Source: Glebionis coronaria (lineage: Eukaryota; Streptophyta; Magnoliopsida; Asterales; Asteraceae). From it: 64,000 nucleotides of DNA. Of the stretch, positions 12,378 through 23,038 are shown one piece after another. The stretch covers positions 550,696,630 through 550,760,629 of the forward strand of contig CM046882.1 of assembly GCA_025667525.1 (NCBI GenBank), given 5' to 3'. Made by a program: the position numbers and the translations under genes. Positions within the stretch are counted from its first letter, which is position 1. Every line of letters starts with the position of its first letter. The notes beneath the pieces were generated by a model that ran no database searches, was not told where the DNA came from, and saw only the letters and a program-made list of their open reading frames with translations.

Positions 12378-12725
12378 TGTTGGAAATACGTTTTACGTAT
12401 TTATGAAGGATCGGTCGCTCCAACGATAATTATGTAATGGGCTCGTGATCTATTTAATTATTGTATAGTCCATATAGCCCACATGTAGGATGGGCTATAT
12501 ATATAACCCCTCCTAGCATGTTAGGAGGGGGTTGTGGTTGATTCCCATTTTACAATTAATCATATTTCCATCTGTTCTTTCTCTCTCTAATTCTCTCCCT
12601 TCTCTCCTTTCTCTCTCTAATCCTTCATCTCTTTTCTTCATTTCTTTATGTTTATCATCTAAATCAACCAACCTAATCCACCAAATCCATGATATAGAAT
12701 AGGCCATTAATCACGTAGACCTTCA
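12378..12725 (+). repeat. 5' LTR of C
   Basis: It is 348 bp and nearly identical to 20854-21201. It contains two perfect hairpins around a TATA box: TATAGCCC (12473) pairs with GGGCTATA (12492), and CCCCTCCTA (12507) pairs with TAGGAGGGG (12522). A CT-rich tract follows. Confidence 0.95.
12495..12506 (+). promoter_or_regulatory. Probable TATA box in the LTR of C, between two hairpins
   Basis: CTATATATATAA overlaps the right arm of one inverted repeat and abuts the left arm of the next. The same arrangement is present in the 3' LTR. Confidence 0.5.
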
Positions 12726-12743
12726 ATTGGTATCAAGAGCCAT
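12726..12743 (+). promoter_or_regulatory. Primer-binding site of C
   Basis: ATTGGTATCAAGAGCCAT follows the LTR end immediately. TGGTATCA-AGAGC matches the 3' end of initiator tRNA-Met as used by most plant copia elements. Confidence 0.8.
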
Positions 12744-13321
12744 GGTTAGTTTGGTTTATTCTTATTTTATTTCTTTTTGATTTTGGTGGGTTTTTGATTT
12801 AATCATGCTTAAACTTTAAAAAGTTTGTATTTTTTATAAAAAGTTTGTGTTTTTATGTGTTAAATCATATCAAATCTTCAAATATACTTACTTTTTAGTT
12901 AAAGAGTCACAAATTTTTATATAAAAATCAAAAATTTCTTTATCAAATCTTAAAAAGTTTGTGTTTTTATAAAAAGTTGGTGTTTTTTATAAAAGTTTGT
13001 ATTTTTCTCTTTTTAATTTTGTATTTTTTTGATTAAATCCTTCTATTTTAATTGCTTTTTTATTTAAATATATTAAATTGAACCTTTAATTTTGTCCTTT
13101 TTTAGTTCTTTAATCAATGTTTACCACTTTAATTTTTGTTTTTTATTAGTTTTTTTTTAAGTTTTTATAATCAGTTTTTTTTTATATACTCATTTTAAAT
13201 TTTTTTTATATATCAGTTTTTATATATAATTTTAAGTTTCGAGTCTCCAGTTGTCTTTATTTTTTTATTATATAATCAGTATTTTTTCTTTCTTTTTTAA
13301 TCTATTGAGTCTCGAATTTTT
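12744..13321 (+). other. AT-rich leader of C, no gene seen
   Basis: T-rich, low-complexity sequence with recurrent AAAAAGTTTGT and TTTTTTATA runs. I see no coding frame or RNA gene. Confidence 0.6.
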
Positions 13322-13389
13322 GTCCAACACCAGTCCTACAGTCTTTCATAATCAAGTCCAACACCAGTCCTACAGTCCTTCATAATCAA
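13322..13389 (+). repeat. 34-bp tandem duplication
   Basis: Two adjacent 34-bp copies (13322-13355 and 13356-13389), starting GTCCAACACCAGTCCTACAG, differ at one base. Confidence 0.85.
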
Positions 13390-13449
13390 GATTTTTATTA
13401 TCAAGGTTTTTTTGGGTCTCGAGTTTCAGTAATCAGTCAGTTTTTTTGT

Positions 13450-13760
13450 CAAGTTCCGAATCAAACTTTTAAGTTCCGAATCAAATTTTTAAGTTCCGAA
13501 TCAAACAGAACTCTTCCGAACCAAGAACTTCCGGATCAAGCCAAAAGTTCCGGATCAAGAAGTTCCGGATCAAGAACTTCCGAACCAAGAACTTCCGGAT
13601 CAAGCCAAAAGTTCCGGATCAAGAAGTTCCGGATCAAGAACTTCCGAACCAAGAACTTCCGGATCAAGAAGTTCCGGATCAACAACATCCGAATCAAAAA
13701 CTTCCAAATCAATTGTTTTGAAAAAACTTCCGAATCAATCTTTGAAAAACTCTTCCGAAT
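13450..13760 (+). repeat. Minisatellite in C built on a TTCCGGATCAAG core
   Basis: About twenty head-to-tail copies of a 13-17 bp unit (A-A-G/C-TTCCG-G/A-ATCAAG). Within it a larger block of about 60 bp (ACTTCCGGATCAAGCCAAAAG...) repeats with little change near 13524-13650. Outer copies are more diverged (TTCCGAATCAAA). The minus-strand ORF here only reflects the repeat. Confidence 0.85.
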
Positions 13761-13789
13761 GAAGCCCATTCAAACATAACGGGAACATT

Positions 13790-14500
13790 TGTTTTTGACT
13801 CGACTCCAATTTTAAAACACTCATTTACCCACCCTTACCAGCACACCCTCGACCATGCCCTCATTCCCTCTCGACCCAAATTCAATCTCTCGGACACTCA
13901 CTCCCCCCTAAACCATCTAATCTCTCGATTCACCCACATCCGACAGCCTCGAAACAAACAAACTCACCCTTCGACTCACTGACATCCCACAAACACTCAT
14001 TCTCGAACCACTCACACTCTCGGACTCCACACACCAAACACACCCGCTCACCTCACCCGATACACACACTCAAAACTCTCGACTCACACTCCCATCCACA
14101 CTCTCGTCCCTCACAACACAAATCACCCTCGAAAGACCCTCGTCTCACCAACACTCTTCTCACCCTCGTCACAGACTCCCTCCCAAACCCACAGCCCCGA
14201 CTCAAACAAACACACCCTCACAACACCTCTCGTATCCCACTCTCGACTCACACCATACCCAACACTCGTTCAAACAACCAACACAAACACACCCTCTCGT
14301 ATTACCTCACACCCTCGAACAACACCCTCGAACTCACACCCCTCACCCTCACCTCTCTCGGTCAAACCAACCACCCCAGCTGACCCTATCCTCTCCCTCA
14401 AAACCCTCGACATCAACACTTGACAAAAAGACTCAAGAAGGACGCTACAGAAGAAGAGAGACTCAACAAAAAGATTAAACGAAAACCTACCCGAGACCTC
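13790..14500 (+). other. C-rich, G-poor low-complexity segment of C
   Basis: Strong strand asymmetry: the plus strand is dominated by C, A and T with endless variants of CCCTCGA and CTCACAC, and G is rare. It lies between AT-rich stretches and is followed by a GA-rich segment (14560-14770, GAGAGAGAGA). No plausible reading frame. Confidence 0.65.
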
Positions 14501-14779
14501 AATCAAAGAGATCTTGACGACGTGGCACTGAGAAGAAGATAATCAAGGGATTGTTTTGTCAGATTGAGTGGTGATTGGTTTGAGAGGCGGAAACAACAAG
14601 GTGTTAGATTGGAGATTGGTGACTGAGTTTTGTGAGATTTGAGATTTGAGAGAGTTTTGTGAGATTGGGTTGGAGGAACCGAGAGAGAGAGATTTTGCTT
14701 TAAGTGAGAGAAAATATAGCAGAGAGAGACGAAGGAGTATTGTGTGAGAGAGAGAGAGATTAAATTAGGTTTGAGGGGC

Positions 14780-15357
14780 GGATATATCTAGAAACAAGTG
14801 GGGCGGTGGAACTTCTCCTATTGGGCCACGTATCTTGTTTTGACGGAGAACACAAGAAACAGATTTATTATTGGGACACGATAATTGCCACGTTTCACCA
14901 TTTTTAAAAAATCGTTACGTTTTTTTTTATTTTTTATTTGTGTCAACAGTCTGTTTCTATATTTATTTTCAAATTTCAGATTTTGTATTTGTGTCAAAGA
15001 TTTTGTATTCGTGTCTAGTTAACATCTTTGACAAATCAAATTTAAGATAAAAAATATATCAGATTTTTTTAATTTTCTATTTTTAGTTAACTAATTTTTG
15101 AAAAATTTGTGTCAAAAGTTTGTTTTACTTTTACTTTTACTTTTATTTTCCTATCTTTAAAAGTTAGTTTTTATTTCTCTAATTTTATTTTCCATTTTAA
15201 AATATCACATTTTATTTTTTTAGTTAAATTAAATTTTTGTATTTTTGTCACTTTTATATTTTTAGTTTAGTCTATTTTGTTTATTAATTTTTGGCAAATC
15301 GTGTCGAGGCGCGTATTTTTAAAGTTAACGTGGATATATTTATCGGGATAAACGTTA
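14780..15357 (+). other. AT-rich spacer before gag of C
   Basis: T-rich sequence with repeated TTTTGTATTTGTGTC-like phrases. Nothing coding is visible; it ends where the gag frame opens near 15310-15358. Confidence 0.5.
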
Positions 15358-17681
15358 TTGTGGCCGGATTTCCAGAAACACGTGACGAGTCAAAGTGCCG
15401 AGCTTCATTTCTACCATTCATCGAGGAATTTTAAGTATTATTTACGGGTCTTTCGTTTTAATCGATCTTTAATGGATTCGTTCGATTCGACATGTCAAAA
15501 GGGAGAGTTGTATTTAAGGCAAAACGAAGTTAAGAAAAGTGGCATCACCTCCTTTCAACTACTCCAGTCTCATCTTGTCACTCTTTCGGGGATTCAAGGA
15601 GGGAGCGAATTTGTGACAATCTTTGGACAAGATCGTCATATATTCATCGACTCAATCTTCACCACGTTGACCCAACTCGCCGAGCAACTCAACAATAACA
15701 ACTTTAATCACTCTGCATCGGCACTTGCATATAAGGCTCTTGTGACACACCTCACGCCTTTCCTCCAATTTAATATCATCAAGCCTGAAAGTTCAATGAT
15801 TTGCCAATCTTTTCTTCGAGATACAAATACCGAGCTTCGAGTTTTTCGTGATACAATATTGAAACTCATGACCTCGGTCTCGTCTTCGATTTATGAAAGA
15901 TCTCGACTTCAGCAAACGTATGATAATGGAGTACAAGAATCAATGCCGCAGATGCAAGAGGAAAATGGTCATACGTTGAAAACTTGGAGCCTATCAATGC
16001 CAAGAGCACAGAATCAGGAGGACAACATGATACCAGTGGCACGTCAGGAAATGTTCACGAGATTTCTCTTGATGACACCTTACCCATTTATGACGCAGAG
16101 CCTGCAAACATGGTACAATGTAATGTGGTTTATGATGTATATGCTGATGATATGCCGCATATTGAGGATTCTGAACCCAATTATGACAAACATGGGATGG
16201 AAACGAGTGATAGCAATACCACTTCTGATTCATCCGATGTGAGTCATAATGGGGGAGAAAGTGTTCAAAATGCTATAGTTCATCATGATAAATGCTTTAT
16301 AACTGCCTCGTTAACTAATTCTGATTCCGAGATTAAAGAGCTCGAAACGATCGTAGCTCGGCAATCAAAAGATCTTGAGGATGCCAAACTTGAATTTTCT
16401 AAGAAAACGGACAAATTTGAAACATACTTTGAAAAACTTGAAAAGTCAAACGTTGTTCTTGAAAGAAAATTGGATCAAACTGTTCTAGACTCTAAAGCTG
16501 AAAAGGATAATCTTTTGAAACAAATTCAACTGCTTGAATCTAAATTGGCATCCCAAGATAACGTGCTCAAAGAAAATGAAACATTAAAGGCTCAAGTACA
16601 GGAAAAGGTCTTTGCTATAGCCGCGTTGAAAAACGAGTTAAGGAAAAGTAAAGGACCTAGTGTGGACACTAAGCTTGAAAAACCATCAATCTTGGGGAAA
16701 CCGCCTACAAATCAGTTCGTCAGACAACCGATTGTCAGACAACCTACTGCATTTAGATCCGAGCGACCACAATCCTCGAGACCGCGGTTTGCCTCCCAAG
16801 TTGATTTGGTTCATCTTATTAGACCAGTCACTCCAGCAACTAGGCCCAATGTGATCACTCCAGCTTTAGCAAGACCAAATCATATGATTGCCTCTAGTTT
16901 CCCTAAAAATAACAAGACCACGTCTAGAACTAGTTCAAATGACGTTTGCCATGAATCTGATCTTAGGGAAGCTAAGCAAAAGACACATGTAAGAGATAAG
17001 AATTTCAAACCTAGTCAGATGCCTTCTAGTTTACCCAACACTGCTAACCGTAGCATGTCCAATCCTAGGAGCATCAATCAATCTTCTAAGGATTCTAGAT
17101 CTTACTCGGACATTAAATATGCTACTTGTAAAACATGTAGAAAATGTGTCTTTACGGCAAATCATGATGCTTGTATAAAAAAATTGCTTAATGAGGTGAA
17201 CTCCCGTGCTAGACTTAAATCCCAGTGGGTCACTAAAATCAAACCCTTTGGTAAAATGTGGCGCCCCACTGGTAGAACTTTCACTCTTGTAGGAAACGAG
17301 TGCCCTTTAACTAGGATAGTCTCCGATTCTACTAAGTCTACTAGGGAGGAAACTGATAAAGATGATACTTCACTTACGCCTAAACTTAAGGTTTTCTATA
17401 AAAGGAAACGTTTGCCAGCCAAGACTAGTGAATCATCTACTCAGGTCGCCTCTGTAACAAGTAAAGCCAACTGTGAACCCCCATGTGCTTCTATAATTGA
17501 TATTGCTAACCCACGTCAAAGCATGCAAATTCCTAATGAGATTACAGGTACCAAAGTTGATGTTCCAAAAGAACGAAGCGGTCCAATCGTTGTGTACCGT
17601 TCAACTAAGGACACTCTTAGAGTTTGGTTGCTGAAGAAGCAGATATCAGAGAAACAAATGTCTCAGGGGATTCATGGTTAA
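15358..17681 (+). pseudogene. Gag-like protein of element C (one frameshift)
   Basis: Two overlapping frames make one gag: 15358-16242 supplies the N-terminal part (about residues 1-205) and 15984-17681 the rest. The switch is needed between about 15935 and 15990, where a one-base indel is the simplest cause. The second frame has a long heptad coiled coil at about 16330-16650 (KTDKFETYFEKLEKSN; KAEKDNLLKQIQLLE), a basic Ser/Pro-rich linker, a Cys cluster near 17130-17175 (CKTCRKCVF...HDAC) and a terminal RVWLLKK box at about 17622. I recognise this order from large copia gag proteins of Asteraceae, where pol normally follows; here the frame stops at 17681. The exact start is uncertain. The product would act in particle assembly and RNA packaging. 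Confidence 0.7.
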
Positions 17682-17696
17682 GCTGCAAACTAGGAC

Positions 17697-18310
17697 TTAC
17701 AGTCACATAACAGACTGTAACTCGATCCTCAAAGAAAGGAAAGTTCATCCCGATGATGACTTATCCTAAAAACGAGAAATTAAATTTTCTCGGACACGAG
17801 CTTACATTAAAACCATTCAAAGGTTTTAAGCTCGTGTAAATGACTTACAGTCAAATGTCAGACTGTAACTCGAACTTAAAATAAAGGAAAGCTTATCGTT
17901 TATGATAACTTATCCTCTTAACGAGAAATTCACCTTTCTCGGTCATGAGCTTGTCTTAAAACATTCGAAGTTTTAAGCTCATAAAGGAAAGTATATCTTT
18001 TAACTAAGAGAACTTCTCCTCGTAACGAGAAATTAACCTTTCTCGGTCATGAGCTTTCCGTTAAAACAATCAAAGTTTTAAAGCTCATGAACACGACTTC
18101 TAAGTAAATGTCAGCTTAGGACTCGTTCTTCAGATAAAAGGAAAGTTTATCGCCGATGATAAACTTATCCTTATCAACGGGAAGTTCACAACTTCTCGGA
18201 CTTGAGCTCGCTTTTAAGATATTCAACATCTTAAGCTCAAGTAATTGTTTTTCAAAACTTTGAACACAATTTTTCGAGAATTTCTCAAAAGGTTTTTCTA
18301 AATCTTTCAA
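17697..18310 (+). repeat. Array of consecutive hairpins in four related units
   Basis: Directly after gag, about 0.55 kb is a chain of inverted repeats. Unit 1: TTACAGTC/GACTGTAA (17697-17720), GGAAAGTTCATC/GATGACTTATCC (17738-17766), CGAGAAA/TTTCTCG (17773-17792), ACACGAGCTT/AAGCTCGTGT (17794-17837). Unit 2 repeats this order 148 bp on (17845-17982). Unit 3 (about 17984-18089) lacks the first hairpin. Unit 4 (about 18092-18242) has all four with diverged but self-consistent arms, for example GTTTATC/GATAAAC and ACTTGAGCT/AGCTCAAGT. A larger stem, TTGAACACAATTTT/AAAATTGTGTGTTCAA, follows at about 18259-18327. Arms differ between units but stay complementary within each. Confidence 0.8.
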
Positions 18311-18640
18311 AATTGTGTGTTCAAAAATGTTTTGATAAAAAGAGCATGTCTTCTGGAATCGATAATATTTACGAACCTAGAAATGTCATTCAATAATGAC
18401 ACGGGGTTGTAAATAAAGTTCGAGCAGAAGTTCAAACTTTTAAAACATGCTCAAAATGGTTTGCTATTATTTCAGATAGCAACCCGCTTTTCATAATCAA
18501 GTCAAGCATTTCACCGGAAAGCTTTGACTCAACAACGGGAATTAATTTTCTCGGGAACGTGACGAGGAGACCAACATTCGTGCACAAGAACCATGTGAAT
18601 CCTTCATATGATGTTCTCCATCATTCAGGTCCAACCTCGT
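18311..18640 (+). repeat. Further hairpins downstream of the array
   Basis: Smaller stems continue: GAGCATGT (18342) with ACATGCTC near 18445, enclosing TGTCATT/AATGACA (about 18386-18403); GGTTTGCTAT/ATAGCAACC (18459-18483); and GTCAAGC/GCTTTGAC (about 18503-18528). No reading frame is present. Confidence 0.65.
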
Positions 18641-19240
18641 AAATTGCTATTCTTGTGAATTCATTATCATATATGATCTTTGCACGTAATAAATACCTTA
18701 CACTTGTGTTTAAAAGGTATTTAATTTACGTTTCAGCACACCCTCATTAATTTGAGGGGGAGCTTGTGTAATTCATGAAGATAATTGGACTTGCATTTTT
18801 CTTCCCAAATTTTCTTAAAATGCTATTAAATCAATTGATATTAAAAACATCGATTGGGTTAATATTTTTAATATGGGGGAGAAAATGTGATTTAATATGG
18901 GATATGATCAATCATGAATGGTTTGACTTAACGTGATAGCTCATCCCGACATATGCAAAATGTTTTCGGATATCGTAACATATGTTAAGGGGGAGCAAAA
19001 TGGATTTGCACTTCAAAATGGATTTCATGGTGACATACACTTACCCAAAACATCTCTATTCACGACGGTGAAGATTGTGGTGACATAAGGATGGTAGGAT
19101 AGGTTAAAGTCCAATGATTTCTCTAGAACCGGAGGAATCTTCCCAAGGACATTCCATAGCTAGAAATAGTAGTCCTTAGGAAAGATGGAGAAAGATTGTG
19201 AACGTAGCTGAATGCCGACCAAGTACTTAAGTTAGCACTG
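18641..19240 (+). other. Non-coding part of C with polypurine-like runs
   Basis: There are three GGGGGAG runs (near 18755, 18873 and 18988) resembling the polypurine tract before the LTR. No gene is seen. Confidence 0.5.
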
Positions 19241-20717
19241 GAACAATCACAACAAGGTGCTAGTGATGACGTATTGGTAAGCATTGAAGGGGTTGAAGAA
19301 TGAAAAAGAAATGTAAAGATAAAGGGTGTAAAGAAAGAAGCCCTCCTTACAACTTTAGGCAGAAACCGGGTCAATACATATGCTATTGAGATCATTTTTG
19401 TTAATGATTCTCGATATTGAAGAAAGACGTCATGGACCCAGTGATGCAATGCACAACCCTTCCCAGCTAACTCAAATATCTCTCAAAAGGTATTTGTTTT
19501 AATCACACGGAGATCAACACATTATCTATTGATTTATTCACTCCGAATAAATTGGTATTGAAAAGGTGGCACTCCTCTCCAGCCTCCGATCACTAAAAAT
19601 CCAAAATGCACGATCGAGTCTAGAGCCATTTGAGATCATCAAATATCTCATTAGGACACACTTTCATTATTCCTTGCTTCTTCACACACTGTGAAAAGTA
19701 AGAAAGATCTTAAGAGTCCTACGCAAAATCTTCATGATCTTGCATGAACATCCGAGTAATACGAAAGTATTTACAATGAAGATGGAAATCCTTCTTGAGC
19801 GAATATCAAAAAGCTCATGGTAGGTGACTTGTGCGATTCTTTATGAATCAAACTTGTGATAACTGGAAAGCAACAGTGGTTTAATTCTTAATTGAACTTA
19901 AACTCGTTCCAGGCCTCTTCGCATTATCATATGATCTTGCCAGAACACTCAGAGTGACTCTTTATTGATCACAGTGACGAGTGGAAATCCTTCTAGTGTT
20001 AACATCAAACAGCACTTGGTAGGTAACTTGCAAGATTCTATATGAATCAAGCTAGTGACAACTGGAAAGCAACGATGGTGCGGTTCTTAATTGAACTTCA
20101 CTTGTTCCAGGAACATGAATTGACGGCTTCAAATCATGCGGATAATATTATCCAAATGATTCACTCTTTACGTTCGCAGTCAGCTTTGGACGGTCGAGTA
20201 AAGAGAACGGGTTTACCCGCGAAATCTTGTCAAGGAGGTTCTTTATTGAAACTACCTGCCACAAGTACGATATTTAATATCGTCCAACGGTCTTCACCGA
20301 CCGGAGGTAAATTGCTACCGAATTAGAATGAAATGTTCAAGGCCATTTCATTCGTGTATATTGTTTGTTGCTAACTGTCTTATGCAGCGTAACAAGAAGG
20401 TGGCATTGCTGTGTACAATCCAGAAGAAGTCGTCACCACATGCTTATACTACATACAATTAGTACTTCAACAAATTCAAGAAAGCCTGAAGGTCAAGTCT
20501 TCCGCTGTATCAAACTCTGAAGCTTTCAAGAATTTAAAAGTATAAGTATGTGGAACATGAAGTCACAAAGAGGCAAATATCACAAGTGAAGAATGCACAA
20601 GGTCAAGGCAAGGAAACATGCTCAAGACTAAAGTCAAAGATCACATCAAGCATATTCACAAGAACAAGATCGAAGACTCAAGCATAGATGCTAGGTTTAA
20701 GATTTTGTAAAAAGATG
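19241..20717 (+). other. Decayed 3' sequence of C with a ~200-bp direct repeat
   Basis: The frame around 19243-19400 gives phrases (LEQSQQG, VKIKGVKKEALLT) that I recall from common Asteraceae retroelement proteins, broken by stops. A segment of about 130 bp occurs twice, at 19783-19913 and 19982-20111, each running from TGGAAATCCTTCT to GTTCCAGG. The 94-codon ORF at 20042-20326 starts inside the second copy and has no recognisable domain. Confidence 0.5.
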
Positions 20718-20853
20718 TGACCTCCCTTAGGGGGAGATTGTTGGAAATACGTTTTTCCCAATAAAGTCTCGGTCACATCTTAGTTAGCATAGATCACGAG
20801 TTATAGACTATTTAGAACTTTGTTTCTTGGAGCGACCTCCCTTAGGGGGAGAT
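20718..20853 (+). repeat. Duplicated polypurine tract and LTR start of C
   Basis: GACCTCCCTTAGGGGGAGAT followed by TGTTGGAAATACG occurs at about 20719 and again at about 20834. Only the second copy leads into a full LTR (20854). The 115-bp spacer contains an unrelated phrase ending in AGC. Confidence 0.8.
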
Positions 20854-21201
20854 TGTTGGAAATACGTTTTACGTATTTATGAAGGATCGGTCGCTCCAAC
20901 GATAATTATGTAATGGGCTCGTGATCTATTTAATTATTGTATAGTCCATATAGCCCACATGTAGGGTGGGCTATATATATAACCCCTCCTAGCATGTTAG
21001 GAGGGGGTTGTGGTTGATTCCCATTTTACAATTAATCATATTTCCATCTTTTCTTTCTCTCTCTAATTCTCTCCCTTCTCTCCTTTCTCTCTCTAATCCT
21101 TCATCTCTTTTCTTCATTTCTTTATGTTTATCATCTAAATCAACCAACCTAATCCACCAAATCCATGATATAGAATAGGCCATTAATCTCGTAGACCTTC
21201 A
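20854..21201 (+). repeat. 3' LTR of C
   Basis: It is 348 bp, matches 12378-12725 with a handful of differences and is followed by the target copy ACGGA (21202-21206). Confidence 0.95.
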
Positions 21202-22627
21202 ACGGAGTCGTTTAAATAAGTTAAAACGGTTGTATGAAAAATTAACGTAAATCTGTCCGGATTTTGTAGTTTGAAAGTGAGTCGGGTAAAGTACTTTAAA
21301 AGTAATTTCATTTGATAAACTTGTAGGAGGACTTTCTATATATAGTAAGTTAGTTTATCGAGTCGTTTCATAAACGTTTGACAAGTTTAAAAGGGGTAAA
21401 TAAGCTAGTACATGTAGTATGTACCGGCGGACTTTGTAAAAAATGTAAAATGGTAAAGTAAATGTGTAGTAAAGTATAATAAAGTTATTTATATCGTTTT
21501 CTCTCGAGTTTATCGTGACTTTATGAGTTTGAGTTTGATGTTGTTATGTATAATTTATTTCTCGAGTCACTATTAATGAACGCGCCTTATTTGATAGGTA
21601 GCGGTTCTCGTGTTTGAAAGGCACCCATTATCGTCGACGATCATCTCGCTAGATCTCTTATACTGAGGTGAGTCTGTAGCCTCGCTTTCTACTTGTTTTA
21701 ATGATTTTAATACCCGCGAGGGGGATACATGCTATTTGAAAATAAATGAACACAAGTCATGAGTAATTGTTGGACCCGAATGTTGCCTAAAGTTGATTTC
21801 ATTGTATTGAGTAACTTGTTGCTAAAGACCCTAAATTCATGAGCCGTTAACTATCTTCTGACTTGATGTTGTGAGTCAGGAATAGCCGCTTATTCTAATG
21901 ATAGTACTATTGGGTTGACCACACTATCTGAGACCAGGGCAATACGTTGAGTAACCCGCTAGGAAGGATAATTTTACGTGAACAAGATTGTGGTATTCTA
22001 GCAACTGATACCCTAGAGGGGCAATGGTTTTATTCTAGTCATGCCGGTATTTGGCGTGGGTGACTATTTGGTTAAGGGGTCGGTGTCATGAGCTTAAATA
22101 CAATGTTTGTTTAATAATATCATTATTATTACTGCCTTGAATATAGATTGTCTGTACGGCAATTCTATAAATGATTATGATTGATTTTCTTCTTGTGTTC
22201 AAATGTGATTTGATAAACCTATAGACTCGCTCAACATTATTGTTGACTCGTTTTATGCATGTATTTCCGGTAATAGGAAGTGATGGAGCATGGAGCTTTG
22301 TTGTGGAGGTTATGGCTTGGCTTTTGGAAGAATGTTGGTCTAAACTGTTTCTACCTTTTAATGTTGAACAATTTACTTTATGTTGATGTACTGTACTAAA
22401 CTTGTTGGTTGTTGGTCGAGATCCATGGGGACAAAACGCTTTACTCTGGTGTCGTGTCAGTACAACTGGGGTTGAAATCTATGTTTTAGACCATTTATGA
22501 AAATAATGTTTATATTTATGTGTAAACGTCTCTATTTTGAGTCGTTCAATATACCTTGTGTGATGATGCTTGTGTCTAGCACCCAATTGTGTATTTCCGC
22601 TGTGCAATGTAAATTTGGGGTGTTAGA
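21202..22627 (+). repeat. 5' LTR of B, second part
   Basis: It is collinear with 42339-43764 of the 3' LTR. Its first five bases are the duplicated target of C. It ends in GGTGTTAGA, the same end as at 43764, so the LTR terminates in GA rather than the usual CA. Confidence 0.92.
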
Positions 22628-22630
22628 GAT

Positions 22631-22642
22631 TGGTATCAGAGC
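22631..22642 (+). promoter_or_regulatory. Primer-binding site of B
   Basis: TGGTATCAGAGC, complementary to the 3' end of initiator tRNA-Met, stands three bases after the LTR. Confidence 0.85.
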
Positions 22643-23038
22643 TGCAAGTTATAGAGAACTGGGTCGATTTTGAAAATTGTCCTAAACTATAACTTTGGTG
22701 TCGAAAGTATTTATTCTTCAAAAGCATACAACTCCTCTGCAACGATCCGGTAAGATCACTTTTACTTTTGTTTTGCATTGTAGATGTATCCCTCATAATT
22801 GAAATGATTTCCCGAGTATTTATTAAGTAAATACTACGATATTGTATTGGAATTACTGAAAGTAAGCTGAGTGCTTGTCAGTATCATATTTAATTTTTTT
22901 TTGTGAGCATTGCATAAACATCATTTGTATTGTGTTGCATAGCATGGATTACGTATGACATTTGCATCGCATTGCATACTAATTATTATTTTATTAACGA
23001 TGACCTTAAGTATCCTTGAACCCTTATAATTGTAGAAA
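22643..23038 (+). other. Leader of B with a possible intron
   Basis: No coding sequence. A GTAAGA donor-like site at 22750 and TAATTGTAG at 23035 would remove 286 bp and end four bases before the ATG of the extra ORF. Splicing here is inference only. Confidence 0.35.

Larger units (their letters stand above)
12378..21201 (+). mobile_element. Element C: non-autonomous Ty1/copia-type element with gag only
   Basis: It has 348-bp LTRs (12378-12725 and 20854-21201) differing at only a few bases, TGTTGG...CTTCA termini, a 5-bp duplication ACGGA, a tRNA-Met-type primer site right after the 5' LTR and a polypurine tract before the 3' LTR. The 8.1-kb interior contains a frameshifted gag (15358-17681) but no protease, integrase, RT or RNase H. 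The place of pol is taken by an array of hairpins and non-coding repeats. The near-identical LTRs suggest it is among the younger insertions here and was mobilised by enzymes of another copia element. The gag style recalls SIRE/Maximus-like elements of Asteraceae (inference). Confidence 0.9.

Noticed and set aside
13536..13769. Minus-strand ORF with a repeating RNFLIRKFL-type protein
   Set aside because: A translation of the minisatellite; no start context or homology.
17697..18640. Hairpin array read as a CRISPR array
   Set aside because: Plant nuclear context, no constant repeat with unique spacers, and repeats and spacers change together.
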